From: UBA2336 sp964538575
GTDB taxonomy: Bacteria > Bacteroidota > Bacteroidia > Cytophagales > Cyclobacteriaceae
Direction: 5' to 3'
NCBI GenBank assembly: GCA_964538575.1
Contig: CAZIGG010000046.1
Coordinates: forward strand, 1 to 21,785
Length of the DNA stretch: 21,785 bases
Position numbers and translations under genes: made by a program. Every line of letters starts with the position of its first letter. The first letter of the stretch is position 1. Below, piece after piece: positions 13,801 to 20,734 of the stretch. The notes beneath the pieces are model-generated. The model ran no database searches. It had not been told where the DNA came from and saw nothing but the letters and a program-made list of their open reading frames with translations.

Positions 13801-14793
13801 TTACACTTCGAAACTTGATTTTTCCGGCAAAATACTTTCAAATGCAGAACGAATGTCCTGCATAGTCTTATCGTAATTGGTTATGTATTCGCTGTCGTTA
13901 ATGCAGATAAGCATGTATAATTGTTCCTGTATCGCCTGGATGGCCTGACGGGATTTGAATACCAGCGGAAACATTTTTGTGTCGTCATACGTGTTGTAAG
14001 GCTCGAAATTCGAGCGACATATTTGCCAGGTTCTGAAAAGTTCCAGCGTGTAATCTTTTGGGGTGCGAAACCGGTGGGCAGACATTTCCGTCAGTTCTTT
14101 TCCCGCGTATTCCCAGACTTCTTCAAATGTAGTTTTGGTATAAGGTTGCGCGTTATGAGGTGTTCGCAGCGTTACAAATTTATTGTACGGTTTTAAAAGC
14201 TTAGTTAACCTCGCCTTCTTGCCATATTTCTCATTGAACCATTTGTCATGGTCGCGCTTCATGATCTCCTTTTTGTCGAAACGTTTGTTTATGAGCACGA
14301 TATTGTTCCGTAAGCATTTGTTCCATACAGAGAACCCAAAGTTCAAACGAAATGCGGCAATATCATTGGGCAGTCCGTTTGTAAAAAACCGCTTCTCTGT
14401 TACATGGTTAGTGATGAAAAAATCGTCATTGAAATACACAAAATGTTCGGACAAGCCCGGAATCCGGTGCATGTAGATCTCCAGAACGTTCGAGTTAAAG
14501 CAGGGGAGAAACTCCCCGGGCATATAGTCTTCATGGTTGACCAACTGCAGTTTTGGATGCTCGGTATTCAGCCATTCGGGGCTCTGGCCGCACGTAACAA
14601 AATGAATTTTCCGAACCCACGGAGCAAACGTATCGATCCCCCTGAACCAGAATTTGAGCATGCCATGATCCCTGAAACGAGCCTCCGTAACTTCGTTTTT
14701 CCTGTTGTTTATCCTGCCTGAGTGCGCTGAAAAATCCCGTTGCCATTTCGGGTCATTCATATCCACCCAGGTAACTACAAAATCTATATCCAT
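13801..14793 (-). CDS. Second Stealth-family sugar-phosphate transferase
   Basis: A 330-residue Stealth protein. CR1 is IDFVVTWVDMNDPKW (3-17), CR2 starts at RFRDHGMLKFWFRG (39-52) and continues through APWVRKIHFVTCGQSPEWL, LVNHEDYMP, LPCFNSNVLE (96-105) and IPGLSEHFVYFNDDFF (111-126). CR3 is around TLRTPHNAQPYTK, and CR4 is ICINDSEYITN to PEKSSFEV at the end. It differs from the neighbouring Stealth protein in CR1 (Met12 instead of Gly) and CR2 (DHGML instead of NDEL), so the two are probably not recent duplicates and may use different substrates. Predicted role: adding a sugar through a phosphodiester link to a surface glycan. First gene of a two-gene minus-strand operon. Confidence 0.9.
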   Translation of the reverse strand: MDIDFVVTWVDMNDPKWQRDFSAHSGRINNRKNEVTEARFRDHGMLKFWFRGIDTFAPWVRKIHFVTCGQSPEWLNTEHPKLQLVNHEDYMPGEFLPCFNSNVLEIYMHRIPGLSEHFVYFNDDFFITNHVTEKRFFTNGLPNDIAAFRLNFGFSVWNKCLRNNIVLINKRFDKKEIMKRDHDKWFNEKYGKKARLTKLLKPYNKFVTLRTPHNAQPYTKTTFEEVWEYAGKELTEMSAHRFRTPKDYTLELFRTWQICRSNFEPYNTYDDTKMFPLVFKSRQAIQAIQEQLYMLICINDSEYITNYDKTMQDIRSAFESILPEKSSFEV

Positions 14794-14847
14794 ACTGTGT
14801 TTTTAGATGCGGTTTTTCGAAAATCCGGCTCCACCCTTCACTGAAAA

Positions 14848-14855
14848 CAAACTTA
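14848..14855 (-). promoter_or_regulatory. Possible -7 box for the second Stealth operon
   Basis: TAAGTTTG on the minus strand matches TAnnTTTG exactly, 54 bases upstream of the ATG at 14793. No good -33 element was found 19-21 bases further upstream, so support is limited. Confidence 0.3.
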
Positions 14856-14937
14856 CTATATTTATACACTACCTCCTCATTCCTGCTGTCCGCGAAAATA
14901 ATGTTAAAAGTTTTGTAAATTATAGTTTGCCAAAATC

Positions 14938-14948
14938 CCTAATTTAGG
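14938..14948. repeat. Short palindrome upstream of the DUF6588 gene
   Basis: CCTAA and TTAGG pair perfectly around a central T. With one bulge the arms extend to AATCC/GGATT. It lies 44 bases before the ATG at 14993 and could be an operator or leader hairpin. ATAGTTTG at 14922-14929 is an imperfect -7 box just upstream. Confidence 0.3.
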
Positions 14949-14992
14949 ATTCAGGATCATTTAAAAACAGAAAACGCCAAACCCCTTTGTAT

Positions 14993-16084
14993 ATGAAGAA
15001 AATTTACTGTGCCGTATGTAGTCTTTTTCTCCTGATTAGCCTGGCGATGCCAGTGAAAACAGTGGCTCAAAATGAAGAGGATATTGCAGCCTTTCTAAGT
15101 GCAGGAGCGGATGCTTCAAAATTAATAGAGGCTTATACGCAGCCGATGGTAAGAAGTGTATCGTACGGAATGACCAGCGGATGGTACACAACCGCCAAGG
15201 CGCACAAACCACTGGGGTTTGATTTGAGTATAACACTAAATGCATCCTTCATTCCTTCGGCAGAAAACTTTTTTGATCCAAACAAACTGAACCTATCCGA
15301 ATACACACACTATGACGGAGCCTGGAATGACGCAACTGCAACCTATGATCCAAACAAAAAGGCACCCACGCTTTTTGGTTCAAAAGATAAAACTCAATAT
15401 ACTTCAACCTATGACCCGGACGGTACGGGCCCGTTAACGGAACAAACATTTGTATACAACGGCCCGGAAGGATTGGACGTAAAAAAGGAAATAGGTGTTG
15501 CGGCAATACCCACACCCATGATTCAAATTGGTATTGGGATAATAAAAAATACAGACATTAAGGTGCGGTTCGTTCCCAAGGTGGAGTTTGGATCATCCAG
15601 CCTCGAGATGTTTGGTATTGGTATCATGCACGATATTAAGCAACATTTTAAGGGTCTTAAGATGAAGCCATTTGATCTTTCTGTTCTGGTAGCCTATAAC
15701 TCAGTTGCCGGATCAACGGATTTATCAAATTCAGACCCATCAGATGCCAGGCCGGACAATGATAACGGTGTTGGAGAATACAAATTTGAATCGTGGGTTA
15801 TGCAGGCATTGATCTCGAAGAAACTTTCGGTACTTACTGCATATGCGGGAGTGGGGTATAATTTTGTTGATTCACAGGTTGATGTTAAGGGAGACTATAC
15901 GCTTGTTTCAGAGTCTGGCACTCAAATTCCGGTAAAGGATCCGATCGATATTACCTTCAAGAATAACACCTTTTGTTTTACGGCAGGATTGCGATTGAAA
16001 TTGGGCCCGGTATACGTTAACGGTGACTACACGTTTCAAAAGTATAATACACTTTCCGTTGGATTCGGATTTACTGTCCGGTAG
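14993..16084 (+). CDS. Exported DUF6588-family protein, probable beta-barrel
   Basis: A 363-residue protein with a signal peptide (MKKIYCAVCSLFLLISLAMP, cleavage near TVAQ-N). I chose the ATG at 14993 over the TTG at 14987 because it starts the signal peptide. The mature part has DIAAFLSAGADASKLIEAY and then YGMTSGWYTTAKAHKPLGFDLSITLNASF, which I recognise as the DUF6588 family of Bacteroidota. Alternating hydrophobic strands (VRFVPKVEFGSSS, LSVLTAYAGVGYNFV, FTAGLRLKLGPVYVNGDYTFQKYNTLSVGFGFTVR) and a terminal aromatic-rich strand suggest an outer-membrane barrel. The function is unknown. A strong hairpin terminator follows and is shared with the convergent DUF4136 lipoprotein gene. Confidence 0.75.
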   Translation: MKKIYCAVCSLFLLISLAMPVKTVAQNEEDIAAFLSAGADASKLIEAYTQPMVRSVSYGMTSGWYTTAKAHKPLGFDLSITLNASFIPSAENFFDPNKLNLSEYTHYDGAWNDATATYDPNKKAPTLFGSKDKTQYTSTYDPDGTGPLTEQTFVYNGPEGLDVKKEIGVAAIPTPMIQIGIGIIKNTDIKVRFVPKVEFGSSSLEMFGIGIMHDIKQHFKGLKMKPFDLSVLVAYNSVAGSTDLSNSDPSDARPDNDNGVGEYKFESWVMQALISKKLSVLTAYAGVGYNFVDSQVDVKGDYTLVSESGTQIPVKDPIDITFKNNTFCFTAGLRLKLGPVYVNGDYTFQKYNTLSVGFGFTVR

Positions 16085-16097
16085 GGAAGGTATTCGT

Positions 16098-16128
16098 AAA
16101 AAAACCTCTGAATCAATCAGGGTTTTTT
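16098..16128. terminator. Bidirectional hairpin terminator between convergent genes
   Basis: AAAAAACCTCTGA and TCAGGGTTTTTT form a 12-bp stem with one bulged T and the loop ATCAA. It starts about 14 bases after the DUF6588 stop and ends with a T run. The A run on its left side becomes a T run on minus, so it can also end the DUF4136 lipoprotein transcript, whose stop is at 16157. Confidence 0.85.
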
Positions 16129-16156
16129 ATATTAAGGATTGTTCGGGAGATTTTTC

Positions 16157-16693
16157 TTACTTCAATTTTTCAAACAACTTCTGCATCCCCTCGTCAATGA
16201 GTGCAGGCACTTTCTTTTTGTTTTCAGGCACAACGCTTTCCGCTGTTCCCTGCCAAACAAGTTCACTTGTTTTGTGGTCAACCAGGTCGACCGTAACCGA
16301 GCCCTGTTTATAGGTGCCCACAACAACCTCCTGCGACTGCCAGTAATAGTTGCGCTGCCCCATATAAGCCGCGCGAACACCCGGATCGGAAAAACTTGTT
16401 TCGCGGGTTTGAACCTCCTGTGAAACTACAATACCGATATTCACCATCAAATCAGGATTATCCGTGGCTGGTGATATTCCTTTCGCACTGAATTGTTTGG
16501 TTACGGCTTTTTTTAATAACTCAAGGTTGGAAGCATACTCCTCCCCAAGGGCATCACCGCTGGCCTCAACTTGAAAAAAGCCAAAGGTTTTGTATTTCGA
16601 TAAACTAAAATCGTTTGCCTGCTGAACGCCCTCAATTCTAACGCTGCTGCAGGCCACGAAAATAACGGCTAGTAAAATGATCAGGTTTTTCAT
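16157..16693 (-). CDS. DUF4136 lipoprotein
   Basis: A 178-residue lipoprotein with signal sequence MKNLIILLAVIFVACSS and a lipobox ending at C15 (FVAC). The body matches the DUF4136 family: DFSLSKYKTFGFFQVE near the start, ATDNPDLMVNIGIVVSQEV in the middle, VGTYKQGSVTVDLVDHKTSELVWQGTAESVVPE, and a final helix with the last strand. DUF4136 proteins are small periplasmic-facing lipoproteins of unknown function in Bacteroidota and Proteobacteria. The WQSQEVVVGTYKQGSVTVDLVD segment is the conserved core. It is transcribed toward the DUF6588 gene and shares its terminator, and is divergent from the Omp85-type gene starting at 16814. Confidence 0.85.
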   Translation of the reverse strand: MKNLIILLAVIFVACSSVRIEGVQQANDFSLSKYKTFGFFQVEASGDALGEEYASNLELLKKAVTKQFSAKGISPATDNPDLMVNIGIVVSQEVQTRETSFSDPGVRAAYMGQRNYYWQSQEVVVGTYKQGSVTVDLVDHKTSELVWQGTAESVVPENKKKVPALIDEGMQKLFEKLK

Positions 16694-16759
16694 AGGGTGA
16701 AGTTAATTTATTTGTTTATTGTTGAACATTCAATTCCCGATTTAATTATCATCTTGAAA

Positions 16760-16771
16760 ACGGCATGCCGT
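16760..16771. promoter_or_regulatory. Palindrome in the divergent promoter region
   Basis: ACGGCATGCCGT is a perfect 12-bp palindrome, 66 bases upstream of the lipoprotein ATG on minus and 42 bases upstream of the Omp85-like ATG at 16814. TATCTTCG at 16781-16788, one mismatch from TAnnTTTG, follows it and may be that gene's -7 box. An operator is plausible; it may also be part of a dispersed repeat. Confidence 0.4.
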
Positions 16772-16813
16772 AAAAAACAGTATCTTCGCTTTACAACCCC
16801 TGCTTACCCCTCT

Positions 16814-18127
16814 ATGAAAAAAATAATTGCCTGCATGATGCTTATTTTGATGGGCACACCTGCAATTCTGAAAGCTCAGATTGATGCCAGTGTCGCTACG
16901 CCAGAATACGTTGATGTGACCGACATGCGCCTGGTCATTCGGGGGAAGAATTCCAAAAAAGAACCGGATAGCGGTGTTCCTGAAAAAGGTAAGCTCATGT
17001 TATTTGTAGTGCCTGCTGTCGGATCTAACCCATCGCTGGGAGCATTTTATGGAATAGGCGCTACAGGCGCCATGTTCCTGGGAGACCCCGCCACCACCAG
17101 CATATCAAACCTGAGCAGTTCTATTCTGTTTACAACTAAAAGTCAATTTGTTGCCTCCCTGAGAGGGATCGTCATGACGCCTCAAAATGAATGGGAAATG
17201 CTGGTCGACTTTAAATACAGCCTCTTTTCTGAAAATACGTATGGATTGGGGAGTGATTATAATCAAGCAATTAAAGAAAGTTGGAATTTAGGTGGAGTAC
17301 AAACTGCCGGCATAAGCGGAGCGCAGCCCATGACTTTTAATCAGATTAAAGTTTACTATACCGCACTCAAAGAAGTTCATAAAAACATTTATGTAGGCAT
17401 TGGTTATCACCTGGACTATCATTACAAAATACAAGATACCAGCTTGGATATGACAGCAGCCGAACCTGTTTATACAAGTCATTATGCGTATAGCGAAAAG
17501 TATGGCTTTAATCCCGAGCATTATGTGACCTCCGGAACAAGTATCAATTTTGTTTTTGATAACCGGGATCATACGGTTAACACCTATCGGGGTGCATTCT
17601 TACAGATTGCTTTTCGTACAAATCCGAAATTTTTGGGAAGTGCAAAAGATTCAAAGCAATTGTACATGGAGGCGAGGGTGTTTAAAAGTTTATCCAAAGA
17701 GCGGCCGCGTCATGTGCTCGGTTTTTGGGGGATCGCGAACATAATAACTTCGGGTGATGTGCCGTACCTGCATTTACCTGCCAATGCGTACGATATGCGT
17801 AACCGAATTGGCCGAGGATATGTTGCCGGAAGGTTTCGAGGTCCGGGCTGGGTAACGGCTGAAACAGAATATCGTTTCCCTATAACCAGGAATGGATTGT
17901 TGGGCGGTGTTTTGTTTACAAGCATAACTACCACTTCACGGGATGCACTTACCATTGGTGATGAGTCTATGGAGAAGCTCAATTTATTTGAAGCTATTCG
18001 TCCGGCCGGTGGTTTAGGCGCTCGCCTGATGTTGAACCGTACAGGACGATTAAACCTGACGATGGACATGGCATTCGGACAAAATGGTGCCAAAGGCTTT
18101 TATCTGGCCGTAGGGGAAACGTTTTAG
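16814..18127 (+). CDS. Omp85/BamA-TamA-type outer-membrane beta-barrel without POTRA domains
   Basis: A 437-residue outer-membrane protein. It starts with a signal peptide (MKKIIACMMLILMGTPAILKAQ), which makes the ATG at 16814 the start rather than the in-frame ATG at 16697. The mature part resembles the Omp85 barrel domain (bacterial surface antigen D15): YVGIGYHLDYHYKI, FVFDNRDHTVNTYRGAFLQI, GFWGIANIITSGDVPYLHLPA, then RIGRGYVAGRFRGPG, which fits the RGY/RGR lid-loop motif, WVTAETEYRFPI, and the final strands GFYLAVGETF. Residues 23-60 are short and no POTRA repeats are evident. In Omp85 proteins the barrel inserts or moves other outer-membrane proteins or lipids, but barrel-only members are poorly defined. 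Confidence 0.8.
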   Translation: MKKIIACMMLILMGTPAILKAQIDASVATPEYVDVTDMRLVIRGKNSKKEPDSGVPEKGKLMLFVVPAVGSNPSLGAFYGIGATGAMFLGDPATTSISNLSSSILFTTKSQFVASLRGIVMTPQNEWEMLVDFKYSLFSENTYGLGSDYNQAIKESWNLGGVQTAGISGAQPMTFNQIKVYYTALKEVHKNIYVGIGYHLDYHYKIQDTSLDMTAAEPVYTSHYAYSEKYGFNPEHYVTSGTSINFVFDNRDHTVNTYRGAFLQIAFRTNPKFLGSAKDSKQLYMEARVFKSLSKERPRHVLGFWGIANIITSGDVPYLHLPANAYDMRNRIGRGYVAGRFRGPGWVTAETEYRFPITRNGLLGGVLFTSITTTSRDALTIGDESMEKLNLFEAIRPAGGLGARLMLNRTGRLNLTMDMAFGQNGAKGFYLAVGETF

Positions 18128-18138
18128 AAAAATTGCCG

Positions 18139-19215
18139 TTAGGGTGTGGGGCTTGGTTTTTCTTCCTGATTCAACCAAACCATGAACAGCTTGTATCCGA
18201 TCGTGAGAATAACAGCTCCCAGGAACAATCCGATAAAACCACTGGTAATGAAACCACCGATGGAGCCTAAGAATACCACCAGCATAGGAGCGGGCGCACC
18301 ACGTCCTAATAAAAGTGGTTTAAGAATATTATCGGAAACGAGGGTGATTGCTAACCAAATGGCAAGTAGTACTGCGGTTAAGGTATCACTAACAGAGAAC
18401 ATGTAGATAGCCACTGGAATGGCAATTGGTCCTGAGCCTACCTGGATGATGGCAAAGAAAAGACAGGCTACTGTCCAAACGCCAGCATAAGGAACGCCCG
18501 CAATAAAAAAACCAAGTCCGGCCATAGCAGCCTGTATTACAGCAACACCCAAAATACCTTTTACGACACTCCGGATAGTTGTTACCGCAGTATCTACAAA
18601 GTGCCCTCCATGATCTCCTGAGAGTTTAATAAAAACTTTAGTTATAGCCTCCGCAATAGGCCCTGAGTATGCCAGTAATACACCCGCGATTATGATCGAG
18701 ATAACAAACTGCAACACGCCCATTCCAATGCCTGCAACAGCGGTGAGTACCCAGGCTCCGGCTACTTTAAGGTGATCTGAATATTTTAGCGCTGCTTCCT
18801 GCAAATTTACTGAGGCAAGTTTCCAGATATCCAATACAGGTTTGGTAATGGCAGGCCAATTAGCCGTGTTTTCACCCGGAGGCGGGATTACCAATTCGCC
18901 ATCTTTGTTCAGCTCCCGCAAATGACTTACCTCTTCAAATACGGATTGCGTTACAAGCCAGCTGGGAATTATCAATATGCTTAGCATAAGGGCAGTTAAT
19001 ACAACCGCTGCCAGTATTTTACGATTGCGAAACATTTTCGTGAATATGATGTGTAGCGGGGAAATCGCTATTGCTATTACGGCAGACCAAATCAGCACCA
19101 AGACAAACGGCCTCAATATCGTGAAGCACCAGCCTAAAAGAAAAAACAGTACAGCAAGCCGGACAATCGTATCCACTAATTTTTCGAATCGGAGGTTTTG
19201 ATTGGGTGATTCCAT
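18139..19215 (-). CDS. AI-2E (PerM/YdiK) family membrane protein
   Basis: A 358-residue membrane protein with about eight hydrophobic segments. The opening pair (about 14-50) and a third TM (about 69-87, AVVLTALMLSILIIPSWLVT) are followed by a soluble loop. A C-terminal TM bundle comprises GAWVLTAVAGIGMGVLQFVISIIIAGVLLA, GLGFFIAGVPYAGVWTVACLFFAIIQVGSGPIAIPVAIYMF and a final VVFLGSIGGFITSGFIGLFLGAVIL. This is the AI-2E family pattern. Members include an exporter of autoinducer-2 and a sodium/proton antiporter, so the substrate is not predictable. The gene converges on the Omp85-like gene with 11 bases between stops. The ATG at 19215 gives the normal N-terminus. Confidence 0.85.
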   Translation of the reverse strand: MESPNQNLRFEKLVDTIVRLAVLFFLLGWCFTILRPFVLVLIWSAVIAIAISPLHIIFTKMFRNRKILAAVVLTALMLSILIIPSWLVTQSVFEEVSHLRELNKDGELVIPPPGENTANWPAITKPVLDIWKLASVNLQEAALKYSDHLKVAGAWVLTAVAGIGMGVLQFVISIIIAGVLLAYSGPIAEAITKVFIKLSGDHGGHFVDTAVTTIRSVVKGILGVAVIQAAMAGLGFFIAGVPYAGVWTVACLFFAIIQVGSGPIAIPVAIYMFSVSDTLTAVLLAIWLAITLVSDNILKPLLLGRGAPAPMLVVFLGSIGGFITSGFIGLFLGAVILTIGYKLFMVWLNQEEKPSPTP

Positions 19216-19280
19216 ATTTCTGGGGTTAAGAGGGTTTCAATTAGGGTGCAAATTGGAAACGACTAAAACATAGGGCTTTT

Positions 19281-20552
19281 TTATGCGCTTTGTGATTTAA
19301 GCTCGTCTTCGAGTTCAACTATTCGTTCGAGATAAATTTTTTCAAGGTTGATATTGTCAATCGCAGTTGAGAATGCAATCATGGCAGCCAGTTTCCGCAT
19401 GTCAGATGCCCAGGCGGGCAGGTAAACCGGTGGCTGCAGCCAGCCGCTTTCAAACATCGGGTCGAGGCGTAATGCATCTGCCATTGTAAGCCGGCCGGCA
19501 AAAATATTCCGGATTAAACTCGGCCGGTTATCACGAATGGCAAGCCGCATAAACGTGTGCACTTCCAGCATGCCCTGCAGGTAAACCGCATCTTTTGTAA
19601 ACGCTATGCCTCCCCGCATATCGCCCCCCCTGAAAATCCGTTGCGCGGAACGAACGGATTCTTCTTCAGACTGGCCAGCGTTAAGGAAAAATTTAAAAAT
19701 CTCAATAAAATCAGCACCGTCCATGGCTTGTTTAACTGCCAGAACACGTAAAGCAATTCTGCGTAGCCGCGTGATATCAATGGAGTTGGTAATGAGTTCT
19801 GCCATCACGGCAATCCCTTCCTGCGTTCGTGTGGTCCGGGGTGCGCCCAGGCCAAGTGATTTCAGATTAGGTTGCTTCTTGCCATTTAACATGGTTGCTG
19901 TATGGACGAATGCTTCATGGTACAGAAGCTGGTCTTTATCCAGTTGTGAAAAAACAGCACTTCCCCGAACTCGTATCCGTGTTGCTCCTGCCAGTGCTTT
20001 CGATGCCATGTGTTGATCCAATACAACTTCCACTGAATCATGCTCGAAGAATTCATCTACTTCAGATTTCAGCCAACCGACTAATTCCTGTGCAGAGATA
20101 TCGGTTATGGTAGGCGGAAAGCGGGTGTTGCCCAGCAGGTTATCCGTGATTTTAAGAAAAAAATTTGCACCATCCACGGCACTCAAACCCTGGAGTTTAT
20201 ACACCATGTCGGGCCGGCCATAGATTTTTGTTGAATACCGGGTAAAATCGGGTGTGCCAACGTGGGTTAACATACGGCCTGCATCCGCATAACTCTGGGC
20301 AGTGTCTGCTAAGAATTTCTCGATAGGTTCATCCTGGTTGCAGCGGATTACGATTGAGTCAAGTGTAGCGATGGTGTCGCTTAAATTCAGCCGTTCAAAT
20401 TTTACCCCGGGTAATTGCGGATTACCTTTACGCCAACCCGATAAAAATATTTCCTCCGCGGCCATTGGCCATTCCAGTGTTTTAAGAACGCGGATTTTCT
20501 TGGAAGCCTGTACCAGTTCGGAGTCTAATCTTTCAATTTTATTGATATCCAT
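19281..20552 (-). CDS. DUF1704 putative zinc metalloprotease (MATCAP-like)
   Basis: A 423-residue protein from the ATG at 20552, chosen over an upstream TTG at 20597. The family (DUF1704/TIGR02421, once annotated 'flavohemoglobin expression-modulating QEGLA motif protein') is related to eukaryotic MATCAP/KIAA0895, tubulin-tyrosine carboxypeptidases. The key residues are visible: LLYHEAFVHTA contains an HExxxH zinc site (H212, E213, H217), and TRTQEGIAVMAE contains E245, likely the third ligand, in the place of the QEGLA motif. It may therefore be a zinc carboxypeptidase or protease. Its natural substrate in bacteria is not known to me. A 13-bp palindrome lies upstream (20619-20631). The AI-2E-like gene starts 65 bases downstream on the same strand. 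Confidence 0.85.
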   Translation of the reverse strand: MDINKIERLDSELVQASKKIRVLKTLEWPMAAEEIFLSGWRKGNPQLPGVKFERLNLSDTIATLDSIVIRCNQDEPIEKFLADTAQSYADAGRMLTHVGTPDFTRYSTKIYGRPDMVYKLQGLSAVDGANFFLKITDNLLGNTRFPPTITDISAQELVGWLKSEVDEFFEHDSVEVVLDQHMASKALAGATRIRVRGSAVFSQLDKDQLLYHEAFVHTATMLNGKKQPNLKSLGLGAPRTTRTQEGIAVMAELITNSIDITRLRRIALRVLAVKQAMDGADFIEIFKFFLNAGQSEEESVRSAQRIFRGGDMRGGIAFTKDAVYLQGMLEVHTFMRLAIRDNRPSLIRNIFAGRLTMADALRLDPMFESGWLQPPVYLPAWASDMRKLAAMIAFSTAIDNINLEKIYLERIVELEDELKSQSA

Positions 20553-20618
20553 GATTACGAGGTGACGTGCAGGGGTATACTCCAAACGCTGAGACAATAA
20601 AGATGTGAAACCCGGGAA

Positions 20619-20631
20619 GGAACATTGTTCC
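20619..20631. promoter_or_regulatory. Palindrome upstream of the DUF1704 gene
   Basis: GGAACATTGTTCC is a perfect inverted repeat (arms GGAACA/TGTTCC around a central T), 66 bases upstream of the ATG at 20552. The placement suggests an operator, though no regulator gene is nearby. Confidence 0.45.
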
Positions 20632-20686
20632 GCTTAGCCTATGCTGAATGTTAAATCAATCGTCTGTCGCTTCTTCAATGGTTATT

Positions 20687-20723
20687 ATAACAGGGAACCT
20701 GATAAATCCGGATTCCCTGTTAT
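20687..20723 (-). terminator. Stem-loop downstream of the helical lipoprotein gene
   Basis: ATAACAGGGAA (20687-20697) and TTCCCTGTTAT (20713-20723) are perfect 11-base reverse complements around a 15-base loop that contains AATCCGGATT-like sequence. It starts 12 bases after the stop of the lipoprotein gene (20735). It lacks a clear T run on minus, so it may be a transcript-stabilising hairpin or a factor-dependent terminator. Confidence 0.55.
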
Positions 20724-20734
20724 TTCACATTGGC

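Noticed and set aside
14901..14930. Promoter for the DUF6588 gene based on ATAGTTTG
   Set aside because: The -7 box has two mismatches at the conserved TA and there is no TTTG at the right distance.
16697..16813. In-frame 5' extension of the Omp85-like gene
   Set aside because: The ATG at 16814 begins a canonical signal peptide; the extra 39 residues would bury it and overlap the putative promoter and palindrome.
17710..18093. A 127-codon open frame on minus inside the Omp85-like gene
   Set aside because: Antisense to a gene with a signal peptide and a recognisable family pattern; the translation is Pro/Arg/Ser-rich and shows no motif.
19606..20016. A 136-codon open frame on plus inside the DUF1704 gene
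   Set aside because: The opposite strand encodes the HExxxH motif and a full-length family protein; this frame has no recognisable features.
20553..20597. TTG-initiated extension of the DUF1704 gene
   Set aside because: An ATG at 20552 gives a normal family length and no family motif lies in the extension.
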